Source: Clostridium sartagoforme (GTDB taxonomy: Bacteria; Bacillota; Clostridia; Clostridiales; Clostridiaceae). From it: a DNA stretch of 64,000 bases. Positions 1 through 9,013 of the stretch are shown one piece after another. The DNA lies in assembly GCF_004794105.1 (NCBI RefSeq), contig NZ_SRYR01000005.1:62001-126000 (forward strand). Direction: 5' to 3'. Within the stretch, counting starts at the first letter, position 1. Every line of letters begins with the position of its first letter. The position numbers were made by a program, and so were the translations under genes. The notes under the pieces are model-generated. The model was given only the letters and a program-made list of their open reading frames with translations. It was not told where the DNA came from and did no database searches.

Positions 1-1581
1 GAGTTGTTATATGTAATTAATGGGGAGTTGGAAGTAAATAAAATAGATCATAAATATATTCTAGGTGCTGGAGATTTATATATAGTTAATAATGAAGATA
101 TTCATAGAATAAAAACTATTGGGAAAGAAAACATTATACTTATGGTACATATAAATGAAGAATTAATAAGAGAACTTCATGGTGAGCTTAGTGGAGAAAT
201 GTTTAGGTGTAGATACATAAGAAATATTTCTCATGAGGATTATCTTTGTAATCCAGAATATTTAGAGGAAAAGAAGAGCGCTGTAGATAAAGTTATAGAT
301 TATATATTAAAAATCTATTTTATTAATACATTATTTGAAGAAGCTTCTAGAAATAAAAGAAAACTTAAATGGCTAAATAAGAATAAGCCAATATATGATT
401 ATTATGAGGAAAGTTTAATTGAGTTAATTATTGATGAATTTGGATTAACTGAATTTTATAGAAGAGTAGCTAATTTAGATGATGATATCCTTAAAAAGAA
501 TTATGAGTTTAGTAGATATATTAGTGAAAATTATAGTGGGAAAATAACCTTAGACAAGCTATCTAAAAATTTAAATTTTAGTAAGTACTATATTTCTCAT
601 CTTTTAAATGATAAAGGTTTCGGAGGTTTAAATAACTATGTAAATAATATAAGATCATATAAAGGTAGGGACTTACTTTTTAAAACAAATAAAAGTATAA
701 ATGAGATTAGTGAAATTGTAGGTTTTAGTTCATCAGGAGCATTTATAAAAAGGTTTAAAGAAGTTTTTTTATATACACCAAGCGAATACAGGAAGATGTA
801 TGAAGTAACTAAAGAAGATGAGATAGTTACTGAATTAGAAGATGATAAGATAGAAATTATTTTAAGAAATAGTATGAAAGATTATTTGAAATTTATAGAG
901 AAGGTAAGGGACTTTAATGAGAGAAAGCTAATGATTAACTTACTTGAAAAGAAAAAAGTTAATAAATTTATGCCTATAATTAAATTTATTTTAAGAAGTA
1001 ACAGTCCTATAGAGGATATATTAGAATTAAAAGATAGGGATAATTTATATAAATTTGATTTGAAAAAAATTGATTTTAGTAAGGATTTAATTAGTGAAAA
1101 TTATGATATGAATTATAGATATAGTAATTTATTAAAGAGCATAAGAGAAGAAACCTATTATGAAGAGTGGATTTCAATAAGTGAGCTTATATTAGAAAAC
1201 GGTGTAGAAACACCATTATATTATTTTTATTGTTTTTTAAATAGCCTTGAATCTAATATAGTTGATTATACAGAAGATTATATAATTACTGGGGAAGAAG
1301 AAATAGGATATAAAATATTAATATTAGGAAGAAAGATAAAAGTAGATGATAATAATGAAATGCTGGATATTAAATTTAAATTACCTAAAGGATTTAATAA
1401 GGTTATAGTCCACATATTAAATTTAAATCAGCCTACTTATGAACCTATTATTAATGAAAGGGAAAAGGAAATAATAAGGAGAATAGTAATGCCACAGTGT
1501 AGATTTAATATGGTTTATAAGGATGAATTTACATTAAGTTACAAGCCAGGAGAGCAATATTTTATAGAAATTGATAAATAA
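1..1581 (+). CDS. AraC-family regulator with degenerate GH39-like C-terminal region, 5' partial
   Basis: The frame is open to the first base, so the true start lies upstream. The first ~45 residues look like the cupin sensor strand of AraC regulators. Residues ~160-265 form a two-HTH AraC DNA-binding domain (ITLDKLSKNLNFSKYYISHL, then INEISEIVGFSSSGAFIKRF). Clostridia often carry AraC domains fused to a full GH39 xylosidase-like barrel. Here the last ~130 residues resemble only the tail of that fusion (TPLYYFYCFLNSLE, a later LPKG...LN segment and an EFTLSYKPGEQYFIE-type end). The barrel with its catalytic glutamates is missing. It is probably a transcription factor that lost the glycosidase portion. 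The AraC call is firm; the GH39 relic is inferred from layout and short motifs. Confidence 0.8.
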   Translation, partial: ELLYVINGELEVNKIDHKYILGAGDLYIVNNEDIHRIKTIGKENIILMVHINEELIRELHGELSGEMFRCRYIRNISHEDYLCNPEYLEEKKSAVDKVIDYILKIYFINTLFEEASRNKRKLKWLNKNKPIYDYYEESLIELIIDEFGLTEFYRRVANLDDDILKKNYEFSRYISENYSGKITLDKLSKNLNFSKYYISHLLNDKGFGGLNNYVNNIRSYKGRDLLFKTNKSINEISEIVGFSSSGAFIKRFKEVFLYTPSEYRKMYEVTKEDEIVTELEDDKIEIILRNSMKDYLKFIEKVRDFNERKLMINLLEKKKVNKFMPIIKFILRSNSPIEDILELKDRDNLYKFDLKKIDFSKDLISENYDMNYRYSNLLKSIREETYYEEWISISELILENGVETPLYYFYCFLNSLESNIVDYTEDYIITGEEEIGYKILILGRKIKVDDNNEMLDIKFKLPKGFNKVIVHILNLNQPTYEPIINEREKEIIRRIVMPQCRFNMVYKDEFTLSYKPGEQYFIEIDK

Positions 1582-1716
1582 AAATTGCTATGGTCATAAA
1601 TATAAATAATAAATTAAAATATAGACAATATACGATGATAAATATAGCAACAGGAAACAACATTTAAAAATATATCCTTGCTAAAATCTAAATATAAGGT
1701 TTTAGGGGGAATATGT

Positions 1717-3090
1717 ATGAATATTATAATTAAATGTAAAGAATATTTATTTGGAAAAATAGATTTGGGAGATGACAATATTAGTAGATTGCTTATTAAT
1801 CTAACTATACCATCTATTTTAGCTGTATTTGTTAATAATCTCTATCAAGTTATTGATTCTATGTTCGTAGGGAAAGTTATTGGCGAGTTAGCTATTGGGG
1901 CAGTAGCTATCGTCACTCCATTTATAGGAATTATTATGACTTTTGCTATGTTAGTTTCAACTGGAGGAGTAAATGTTTTATCTAGAAGTCTTGGTGAAAA
2001 GGATATAGAAAGGGCTAAGTACTGTTATGGTAATAGTCTTACTATTATAGTAAGTATTTCAATAGCTATATCAATTATTTCTTTAATATTTTTAGAACCT
2101 ATTTTAGGAATATTAGGTGCAAAAGATGAATTACTTCTATTAGGTAAAGAGTATTTTGGCATATTTTTAATAGGAATACCTTTTATGGCTACTGCATTTA
2201 TATTTGGACATCTTTTAAGAGCAGAAGGTAAATCAAAAGAATCAATGATTATATTAGTTATTGGTTCAATTACCAATATAATATTAGATTATATATTTAT
2301 GATTGTTTTTAAATGGGGGATACAAGGCGCAGCTTTAGCAACTACAATAGCAAATTTTCTATCTTTTATATATGGAATTATTAAAATATTAAAAGTAAGT
2401 AGTGTTTTAAAAATAAAGTGGGAGTACTTTAAATTAGATTTTAAACTAGTAAAAGAAATATTATCTATAGGAATATCTTCTTTTATTAGTCAAAGTGTTT
2501 CGAATTTAGGGCTATTAGTGGCTAATAAAGTAATGATTAATGTTGGTGGAATTGAATTAATGCCAGCAGTAGGACTTTTTGGAATGATACAAAATCTTGT
2601 TTTTATGCCTGTTTCAGGAGTAACACAAGCAATGCAACCAATCTTAGGATATAACTATGGTGATAAAAGGATAGATAAAGTGCTTAAAGCTGTTAAACTG
2701 ACATTAAAGTATGTCTTTTTTATAGTTTTATTCACAAGTGTAATGGCGATGATATTTACTAAAGAGATAGCATGGTTATTTTTAGAAGGAGATGCTTCTA
2801 TTTTAGAGTATGCAGTACCTAATATAAGAATTGCTTTAATATTTTCAGCTATAGGAGCTTTACAAGGTGTAGGAGGAACTGCTTTTAGAGCTATAGGGAT
2901 GGCGAAAAAGTCATATTTATTTTCACTTTTAAGAATGGTAATTATCTTTATACCATCAATTATAATACTAGGTAATATCCTTGGACCTATGGGATGTTGG
3001 TTATCTTATGCCTTTGCAGATTTGATATCTGGTATTGTTTCTAGAAAATATTTAATTAAGTCTATTAATAAGCTTAACCTTAATTATTAA
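1717..3090 (+). CDS. MATE-family multidrug/cation efflux protein
   Basis: This is an integral membrane antiporter of the MATE (NorM/MepA/DinF) family, which exports cationic drugs or metabolites using an ion gradient. About 12 hydrophobic helices are visible. The N-terminal half has the family pattern of INLTIPSILAVFVNNLYQVIDSMFVG followed by a Gly/Ala-rich helix 2, and the second half repeats this organisation (VGLFGMIQNLVFMPVSGVTQ). ATG 1717 is preferred because AGGGGGA ends 6 bases before it; an in-frame TTG at 1678 has no ribosome site. Length (457 aa) is normal. It lies 136 bases after the AraC-type gene on the same strand, with no obvious terminator between them, so co-expression is possible. 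The substrate cannot be read from sequence. Confidence 0.9.
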   Translation: MNIIIKCKEYLFGKIDLGDDNISRLLINLTIPSILAVFVNNLYQVIDSMFVGKVIGELAIGAVAIVTPFIGIIMTFAMLVSTGGVNVLSRSLGEKDIERAKYCYGNSLTIIVSISIAISIISLIFLEPILGILGAKDELLLLGKEYFGIFLIGIPFMATAFIFGHLLRAEGKSKESMIILVIGSITNIILDYIFMIVFKWGIQGAALATTIANFLSFIYGIIKILKVSSVLKIKWEYFKLDFKLVKEILSIGISSFISQSVSNLGLLVANKVMINVGGIELMPAVGLFGMIQNLVFMPVSGVTQAMQPILGYNYGDKRIDKVLKAVKLTLKYVFFIVLFTSVMAMIFTKEIAWLFLEGDASILEYAVPNIRIALIFSAIGALQGVGGTAFRAIGMAKKSYLFSLLRMVIIFIPSIIILGNILGPMGCWLSYAFADLISGIVSRKYLIKSINKLNLNY

Positions 3091-3189
3091 AATAAAAACG
3101 GAATTTAATAAAACATTATGTCAAAAAAGACATTTCCTCATATTATATATTAGATAGATTTAGTCTAATTTAAAATGGAGTTGATGACT

Positions 3190-4554
3190 TTGGAGACTAA
3201 TACATCAAAAGATAAATCTTGTTTTAGTGGTGAAATAGTAACAAGAAAGAGTAAAACCTATAATAAAGATAGGCAGATTTATAATAGAGCAATTCAAAAA
3301 TTTCCTAAGGCTATAGTATATTGTAAAATTACAGAAGATGTTGCTTGTGCTGTAAAAGATGCCTTTAAAAAAAGATGTCCGGTTAGAGTAAGATCCGGTG
3401 GTCATAATTATGAGGGGTATTCAACTGGAAATAATATAGTGGTTATTGATGTAAGCAAAATGAGGAAAATAAGAATTAATTATAAAGAAAATACAGTGAC
3501 TATTCAATCAGGAGTAGAGAACTATATGCTTTATGATTTTCTAGGAAAAAGGGGATATCCATTTCCAGGAGGAACTTGTCCAACTGTTGGATTATCAGGA
3601 TACTCCCTTGGTGGAGGTTGGGGATTATCTGCAAGATTATTTGGTCTTGGAACAGATAGTTTAGTTGAAGCTGAAATAGTTAACTATGAAGGTGAAGTTT
3701 TAAAAGCAAATAAGAGAGTTAATACAGATTTGTTTTGGGCTCTAAGGGGTGCAGGTGGAGGAAACTTTGGAGTTGTAACTTCACTTAAATTTAAGCTTCC
3801 ACCTAAGGTTAAGTATGTAACTATATTTAGAATTCTTTATAGTAAGACAAGTCAACAAGAACAAGCATATGTAATGAATCTTTATCAAAATTTATTTAAG
3901 CATTTAGATAGGAGAGCAAATATAAGAGCTAGTTTTTATAATTCTCATGTAGAAGGAAAAGGAATAGATATATCAGGAATATTCTATGGAAAAGAAAAAG
4001 AAATAAAAGAGATATTAAATCGATTTTTAAGATTATCAAATGTATCATATGTATTTAGATATGTAACATTTTTAGAAGCAATAAGCTTAATTGAGGATTT
4101 ATATCCTGCTAGTGAGAAGTTTAAGGACACAGGGGCTTTTTCTAATAGAATGTACACAAAAGATGAATTATATAATTTAGCTGGAGTAGTAAGAAGTAGG
4201 CCAGAAGGTTCTATTTTTACTGCAGTAACATTTTATGGACTTGGTGGGGCTGTTAAAGATGTAGGAAGCAGAGAAACAGCCTTTTATTATAGAGATTCAA
4301 ATTATATTATTGGAATGCAAACAGTTTGGGAAGATTCAAAGTTTGCAAAGGAAAATAGAAAATGGTTAGATAATAAAGTTTGTTATCTGAAGACATTAAC
4401 AGAAGGATTTTATGTTAACTTTCCATATAACCTTTTAAAAGATTATGAGAAAGCTTATTATGGAGAAAATATATGTAGGTTAACTAAGATTAAGAAAAAG
4501 TATGATCCTTTTAATTTCTTTCATTTTCCTCAATCAATAAGGATAACTAAATAA
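3190..4554 (+). CDS. FAD-linked oxidoreductase, berberine-bridge (BBE) type, bicovalent flavin motif
   Basis: This is a PP-binding FAD domain (FAD_binding_4) followed by a C-terminal BBE domain. RSGGHNYEGYS carries the histidine that takes the 8-alpha-histidyl FAD link. GGTCPTVGLSG carries the cysteine that makes the second, 6-S-cysteinyl link in bicovalent members. The end (KKKYDPFNFFHFPQSI) is the standard BBE tail. Family members oxidise sugars, alcohols or alkaloids and usually pass electrons to O2. No signal peptide is seen, so it should be cytoplasmic. GGAG at 3177-3180 is best spaced for TTG 3190; ATG 3184 and ATG 3175 are in-frame alternatives. It is followed by a strong terminator. 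An oxidase of this type is unusual in an anaerobe, and the acceptor is unknown. Confidence 0.85.
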   Translation: METNTSKDKSCFSGEIVTRKSKTYNKDRQIYNRAIQKFPKAIVYCKITEDVACAVKDAFKKRCPVRVRSGGHNYEGYSTGNNIVVIDVSKMRKIRINYKENTVTIQSGVENYMLYDFLGKRGYPFPGGTCPTVGLSGYSLGGGWGLSARLFGLGTDSLVEAEIVNYEGEVLKANKRVNTDLFWALRGAGGGNFGVVTSLKFKLPPKVKYVTIFRILYSKTSQQEQAYVMNLYQNLFKHLDRRANIRASFYNSHVEGKGIDISGIFYGKEKEIKEILNRFLRLSNVSYVFRYVTFLEAISLIEDLYPASEKFKDTGAFSNRMYTKDELYNLAGVVRSRPEGSIFTAVTFYGLGGAVKDVGSRETAFYYRDSNYIIGMQTVWEDSKFAKENRKWLDNKVCYLKTLTEGFYVNFPYNLLKDYEKAYYGENICRLTKIKKKYDPFNFFHFPQSIRITK

Positions 4555-4566
4555 TAGAAAGATTAT

Positions 4567-4600
4567 AAGTACAGTAGATTTAATTTTTACTGTACTTTTT
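4567..4600 (+). terminator. Rho-independent terminator after the BBE oxidoreductase
   Basis: There is a perfect 10-bp stem, AAGTACAGTA with TACTGTACTT, an 11-base loop and a trailing T run. Confidence 0.85.
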
Positions 4601-4956
4601 AATTCACTTATATAGATTTAAAGAAAAAAATATTAATGGTTAAAAACTAATTTGAAATTATTTGAATTATATTAGTAATTGATAAGGGTTTTAATTAAAA
4701 TTACAATATCAAAAATAGAGGTTATATTATCAATTTTCAGACATTGACAGTAATAGTAAAAAAGGTTAAAATATTAATAGATAATGATAATTAATATCAA
4801 TTGTGAGTGATTATAAGAATTTAGTTGATATATAGATTTTTAAATATATTTACATACTTTTTGTGGACATGCACCATATAGGATGGGTTAGAGAAATTTT
4901 AGCGTAAGGTTATGATCACAAAATATAAAAAAAAGATAATTGAAGGGATGATATAA
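4601..4956. other. Intergenic region upstream of nitroreductase
   Basis: About 350 bases with no gene seen. It is AT-rich and contains one Fur-box-like palindrome (listed separately). A more GC-balanced stretch at ~4860-4920 lies close to the nitroreductase start and could be structured leader RNA, but I recognise no riboswitch class. Confidence 0.5.
4785..4799. promoter_or_regulatory. Fur-box-like palindrome
   Basis: TGATAATTAATATCA matches the 7-1-7 Fur/PerR-type consensus TGATAATNATTATCA with one mismatch. It lies ~160 bases before the nitroreductase start. In such AT-rich DNA a chance match is plausible, so this is weak. Confidence 0.35.
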
Positions 4957-5529
4957 ATGGAAAATAAATATCCAATGTCACAACTAATTACTGACAGAAG
5001 AACAATAAGAAAATTTAAGAATGAGGCTATAGAAACTGAGATATTAGAAGATTTACTTCAAGTGGCATCTTGGGCTCCTAATCATAAGTTAAAGGAACCT
5101 TGGAGATTTATTATTTACAAGGATGAAGGAAGTAAGGCTCTTGGAAACATAATCTTTGATATAGCATCAAAGGCTGGAAAAATGAAAAAGAGTCCTGAAG
5201 ATATGAAAAATTACTTCTCATCTATTCCAGCTCATATATTAGTAGTAATGCCAGAAGATCCTCAACCGCTATTAAAGGAAGAAGATTATGCAGCTAATAA
5301 TGCCTTAATTCAAAACTTCCAGCTTGCTGCTTGGGAAAGAGGAATAGGAGTATTTTGGAAGAGTGATGGATATCTTACATTACCAAGCTTTAGGGAAGCT
5401 GTTGGTGTAGTACCAGGAGAAAAAATAGTAGCAATATTACATGTTGGATATCCAGATATGACACCGAAAGCTCAGGAAAGAACAAAAGTATCAGAAAAAA
5501 TTACTTTAATTGATTCGGCGATTAATTAA
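4957..5529 (+). CDS. Nitroreductase-family FMN oxidoreductase
   Basis: This is a 190-aa single-domain nitroreductase-like flavoprotein (YdjA/TM1586-type). The family mark is near the N-terminus: ITDRRTIRKFKNEAIE with the RRTIRKF FMN-phosphate contacts, then ASWAPNHKLKEPWRFII. The C-terminal half has NALIQNFQLAAWERGIGVFWKS and VAILHVGYPD, also typical. It would reduce nitro or quinone-type compounds with NAD(P)H in the cytoplasm. GAAGGGATG lies just upstream of ATG 4957 and supports this start. It is monocistronic: ~400 bases of spacer before it and a terminator after it. The physiological substrate is unknown. Confidence 0.9.
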   Translation: MENKYPMSQLITDRRTIRKFKNEAIETEILEDLLQVASWAPNHKLKEPWRFIIYKDEGSKALGNIIFDIASKAGKMKKSPEDMKNYFSSIPAHILVVMPEDPQPLLKEEDYAANNALIQNFQLAAWERGIGVFWKSDGYLTLPSFREAVGVVPGEKIVAILHVGYPDMTPKAQERTKVSEKITLIDSAIN

Positions 5530-5612
5530 GAATTAGTTTAAAATAGAAAATGAATAATTAAAGAATTAAAGAATTATGGATGTAATTTTTTCAAAATTGC
5601 TAAAATTAAGTG
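5524..5612. repeat. Dispersed hairpin repeat, copy 1
   Basis: It starts at the nitroreductase stop codon with AATTAAGAATTAG and AAATGAATAATT. It continues to GATGTAATTTTTTCAAAATT, then GCTAAAATTAA, directly before a terminator. The same order of motifs occurs at 9873-9983. The central hairpin pairs GTAATTTT with AAAATTGC; the other copy pairs GTAATTCT with AGAATTAC, so the pairing is kept although bases differ. Confidence 0.6.
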
Positions 5613-5646
5613 ACTATCTCATTAAAAAAATGGGGTAGTTTTTTTT
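5613..5646 (+). terminator. Rho-independent terminator after nitroreductase
   Basis: An ACTATCTCATT arm pairs with an AATGGGGTAGT arm (several G-T pairs) around an A-rich loop, followed by eight T residues. Confidence 0.8.
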
Positions 5647-5826
5647 ATTGAAAGTGCAGAAATATTATTTTATAATAATAAATCGAAAAATAAGGCAATA
5701 TAAGATATAGAAGAAGCAACTTCACAAATAACCAAATTGTATTTTTCTACAGCACCTTAAATTATGTTAATAAAAAAGGATATACTAAGGATTATTAAAA
5801 TTATAAACAAAAGAAGGAGAATATAT

Positions 5827-7746
5827 ATGGGAAAAAAATTACCTAAAGAAGCTTATGGAGGAGTCCATGGAAAAGACTATGTTCCATATTTAACTGATAA
5901 ATCTAAGAAAGGAAGTAATATATCAGTACTTATAATAGGTTCAGTTTTATCTGCAATATTTGCAGCTTCTACTGCGTATTCAGGTATGAAATCTGGATTA
6001 ACAGTTGCTGCTGGTATTCCTGGAGCAATTATTGGATCTATGCTAATTGGAGTATTTGCAAAAGATAAGGGGATGCTTGGTAAAAATATTACTCAAGGTA
6101 TGTCTAGTGGCGGAGAGTCCATAGCAAGTGGTATGATTTATGTTTTACCTGCAATTATATTAATAGGAAAAAATATTACTTTTTTTGAAGGCCTTGCAGT
6201 TGGAGTAGGTGGAATACTATTTGGAATAGGAGCACTATCTTTAGTATATAATTATTTAATGGTTGAAGAGCATGGAAATCTTATGTATCCAGAATCTATG
6301 GCTATTTCTGAAACTCTTGTAGCATCAGAAGGTGGAGGAGATGCTATAAAATATATGGGAATAGGATTTGCTATAAGTGGTATTATTAATGTTTTAACAG
6401 GATCATTTTTAAATATAGTTAATAACACTATTTCTTATATGGGAAGTAAGTTTTATAAATGGAAGTTTGCAACAGAAGTAAATCCACTTTTACTTGGAAT
6501 AGGATTTATAGTAGGTCTTGAAGTATCCTTAACTATGTTTGCTGGATCAATATTAGCCAATTTTGGTATAGCTCCATTAATAGGTTATTTTACAGACCTA
6601 GCAGATAAAAATATACAATCTTGGAATGATGCTTCATTATTACTTCATCAAATGGATGTGAATGCTATATCAGGAAATTATGTTAAATATATAGGCGCAG
6701 GAATGATGCTATGTGGAGGAATAATCGGAGCAATAAAGTTAATCCCAACTATTATAGTTTCTATTAAGGAAACGTTAAAGGCTAGGTCTGGTAATAGTGA
6801 CAAAGGTGAGAAGGGTTCTAGTGAGATTATTATATTATTAGCAGGAGTAATTATTGCTTTTGCTGCAGGATATTTTATATCTGGAACAATTAAGATGGCT
6901 ATAATTGCAACAATTGTGTCATTAATACTTTCATTATTATTTGTTATTGTATCTGGTAGATTAACAGGTACCATAGGTACATCAAACCTTCCTGTATCAG
7001 GAATGACTATAGCTTCATTAGTTATTTTAACATTATTTTTTGTGATTTTTGGATGGACTACGAAGTCAGATAATAAATCATTATTATTATTTGCAGCCTT
7101 TATGGTGGTAGCAATATCAGTAGCTGGTGGATATAGTCAATCCCAAAAGGTAACATTTATTATTGGTGGAAGCAAAACTGAAATGCAGAACTCCTTTGCA
7201 ATAGCAAGTATAATAGGAGTAATTGTAGTTACAGGTACAATAATGTTACTTTCAAGCCAATTAGCTGAAACAGGAGCAAATGCTCAATTTGCATTACCAC
7301 AAGCTAACTTAATGGCAACACTAACTTCAGGAATAATGTCAGGAAACTTACCTTGGCCAATGATAATAGTAGGAGTTGTTATGGCATTATTTTTATTCTT
7401 TTTAGATTTACCGATAATGACTATTGCAATTGGTTTTTACTTACCTATTTCAACTACTTCAATAATACTAGTTGGCGCATTAATACGCCTATTAGTAGAA
7501 AAGATGAGCAATAGCGAAAAAGATAAAGAAGTTAAGATATCAAATGGAATAAGTTTATCATCTGGACTTGTTGCAGGAGGATCAATAATAGGACTTATAG
7601 GTATAATACTTCAAGTTACTGGGGTAATTACTCCAAGAACTCCAAGTGGTTTTGCTAGCGGTAATATGATTGCAATAATATTACTTATAATTTTAGTAGT
7701 AGCAACGACAATACCTATTATGATGTCTAAATCAAAGGATGCTTAA
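5827..7746 (+). CDS. OPT-family oligopeptide/metal-chelate transporter
   Basis: This 639-aa polytopic membrane protein belongs to the bacterial OPT family, whose members import oligopeptides or metal chelates by cation symport. The hallmark N-terminal stretch is present: STAYSGMKSGLTVAAGIPGA, then NITQGMSSGGESIASGMIYV. The PESMAISETLVASEGGG motif and a later GGYSQSQKVTFIIGG segment, both family landmarks, are present too. About 15 hydrophobic helices are visible, with a basic cytoplasmic loop at ~315-335. ATG 5827 is chosen because GAAGGAGA lies 6 bases upstream; an in-frame TTG-type start at 5764 lacks one. It is a single gene flanked by terminators. The transported substrate is not determinable. 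Confidence 0.92.
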   Translation: MGKKLPKEAYGGVHGKDYVPYLTDKSKKGSNISVLIIGSVLSAIFAASTAYSGMKSGLTVAAGIPGAIIGSMLIGVFAKDKGMLGKNITQGMSSGGESIASGMIYVLPAIILIGKNITFFEGLAVGVGGILFGIGALSLVYNYLMVEEHGNLMYPESMAISETLVASEGGGDAIKYMGIGFAISGIINVLTGSFLNIVNNTISYMGSKFYKWKFATEVNPLLLGIGFIVGLEVSLTMFAGSILANFGIAPLIGYFTDLADKNIQSWNDASLLLHQMDVNAISGNYVKYIGAGMMLCGGIIGAIKLIPTIIVSIKETLKARSGNSDKGEKGSSEIIILLAGVIIAFAAGYFISGTIKMAIIATIVSLILSLLFVIVSGRLTGTIGTSNLPVSGMTIASLVILTLFFVIFGWTTKSDNKSLLLFAAFMVVAISVAGGYSQSQKVTFIIGGSKTEMQNSFAIASIIGVIVVTGTIMLLSSQLAETGANAQFALPQANLMATLTSGIMSGNLPWPMIIVGVVMALFLFFLDLPIMTIAIGFYLPISTTSIILVGALIRLLVEKMSNSEKDKEVKISNGISLSSGLVAGGSIIGLIGIILQVTGVITPRTPSGFASGNMIAIILLIILVVATTIPIMMSKSKDA

Positions 7747-7772
7747 ATAATTATGATAAATCATTTTTAAAC

Positions 7773-7809
7773 TTAAAATAAGGCTGTTTTTGTAACAGCC
7801 TTATTTTAA
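7773..7809. terminator. Bidirectional terminator between OPT transporter and pentapeptide gene
   Basis: A TTAAAATAAGGCTGTT / AACAGCCTTATTTTAA stem of ~15 bp has a short loop and T/A-rich flanks on both sides. It serves both convergent genes. Confidence 0.8.
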
Positions 7810-7826
7810 ATAATATTAATATATAA

Positions 7827-8468
7827 TTATTCAATATTTTTAATATATTTTATTAAGTAACTTATAGTATAAAAATCCTTATCTAAATTGTCAGTAATAT
7901 AATTTAGCCCATTAATTAAGGTTTCTTCATCAAAAGTCTCTAAAAGAATCATAAGACTTAAGTTATTAATTCCACCATCTTTAGTATCTAATATTCTTGA
8001 GGATTTTACATATTTATTATTGAAGGTATTAAGAGTAGCAACTCTTAGCTCTTCGCTAATTTCTATTTCAGGCATCTCATTAAATACTCTTATTTCTGGA
8101 TTATCTATATCTAAGTTTTTAGCCTTACTTACATCACAAGAAACGAAGATTGTATTCTTAAACTTAGCATCTTTAAAATTAATATCATCTAATTTCACTG
8201 AATCAAAAATAGCATTTTCAAAGTTTGCATTTTTAAAATTACTCTTTCTAAAATTTGTTCCGATAAACTCAGACCATTTAAAACTACAATTTAGGAAACT
8301 AGAAGATTTAAAATGAGCCCCTCTAAAGTTTACGTAATCAAAATTTGAACCTGAGAAATTACAGTTGTAGCAATTGCTTCTTTCAAGATTTTGATACATA
8401 AAATTTTTATCTTTCTTTTCTATATTATTGAAATGAAAATTTCTTTTAACATTTTTATTATTAGCCAC
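7827..8468 (-). CDS. Pentapeptide-repeat protein
   Basis: Residues ~25-120 are a run of about 18 five-residue repeats with Phe or Leu at the centre (SNFDYVNFRGAHFKSSSFL, FRKSNFKNANFENAIFDSVK). These should fold as a right-handed quadrilateral beta-helix. The C-terminal ~90 residues are helical and lack repeats. Members include Qnr/MfpA gyrase mimics, but most have no known role and nothing here proves a gyrase link. GTG 8468 is preferred: on the minus strand GGAGGAA lies 4-5 bases before it. The longer frame to 8525 has no ribosome site and adds a basic tail that looks untranslated. It is convergent with the OPT gene. Confidence 0.85.
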   Translation of the reverse strand: MANNKNVKRNFHFNNIEKKDKNFMYQNLERSNCYNCNFSGSNFDYVNFRGAHFKSSSFLNCSFKWSEFIGTNFRKSNFKNANFENAIFDSVKLDDINFKDAKFKNTIFVSCDVSKAKNLDIDNPEIRVFNEMPEIEISEELRVATLNTFNNKYVKSSRILDTKDGGINNLSLMILLETFDEETLINGLNYITDNLDKDFYTISYLIKYIKNIE

Positions 8469-8525
8469 AGGTTCCTCCGTAATATATAATTTATTTTTTC
8501 TCTTTAGTCTACATAATATTACCAC

Positions 8526-9013
8526 AATATTTAAAGTATTACTAATTAATAATCAAATTATAAAGTATACATTGAATTTTCAAAGATAATAAAAATCACA
8601 TTAGTATGAAACTTTAATATATTAATATAAAATCAATAAATTAAGGTGATTAGATTAGCTTTAGAAAATTAGAATTTATATTATTTGCTGGTGAAGAAGC
8701 TTTGCCTGTGAATGGTGTAGAAATTATTATAATTTATACGGAGACCTCTGAATTAGTTAGTAATAAGGTGCTGGAGGTTGATAAGGATGGAAAGACAAAG
8801 GCTATAAGTTTGTATACAATCAAATTATTTATAAAATATTGTGTATGTATCTTTAGTTTCTAGTTAATATTTTTGATGGGTGTACTTGAAATATTAGGAT
8901 ATGATATAATTATTTTATAAATTATGGTTTTGAAATTTATTTATGGAAGCAAAATAATCGTATGAGATTTAGTGCAAGAGTAAAGTTATTTTATACAGAG
9001 GAAGGAATAAAAA
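8526..9013. other. Intergenic region with a small gene relic
   Basis: This is the 488-base spacer between the divergent pentapeptide and hydrolase genes. It contains a ~70-codon open stretch that looks like a decayed gene start (8654-8863, listed separately). The rest is AT-rich promoter-type DNA. Confidence 0.5.
8654..8863 (+). pseudogene. Relic of the N-terminus of a PG-binding/spore-cortex-type protein (tentative)
   Basis: A frame from 8654 to a stop at 8861-8863 has AAGGTGAT upstream but ATT where a start codon would be expected. It reads FRKLEFILFAGEEALPVNGV, then EIIIIYTETSELV, then a VDKDGKTKAISL segment. That order (small-molecule-like beta strand, LPVxGxEI, then a Gly-Lys-T turn before a strand) resembles the ~80-residue N-terminal domain of clostridial spore cortex or peptidoglycan-binding proteins. 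The frame then dissolves into low-complexity residues. I read it as an abandoned fragment with a lost start. It could also be chance coding-like sequence. Confidence 0.4.

Noticed and set aside
4860-4940. Riboswitch before the nitroreductase
   Set aside because: The stretch is less AT-rich than its surroundings but matches none of the aptamer cores I know (TPP, FMN, c-di-GMP, preQ1, THF).
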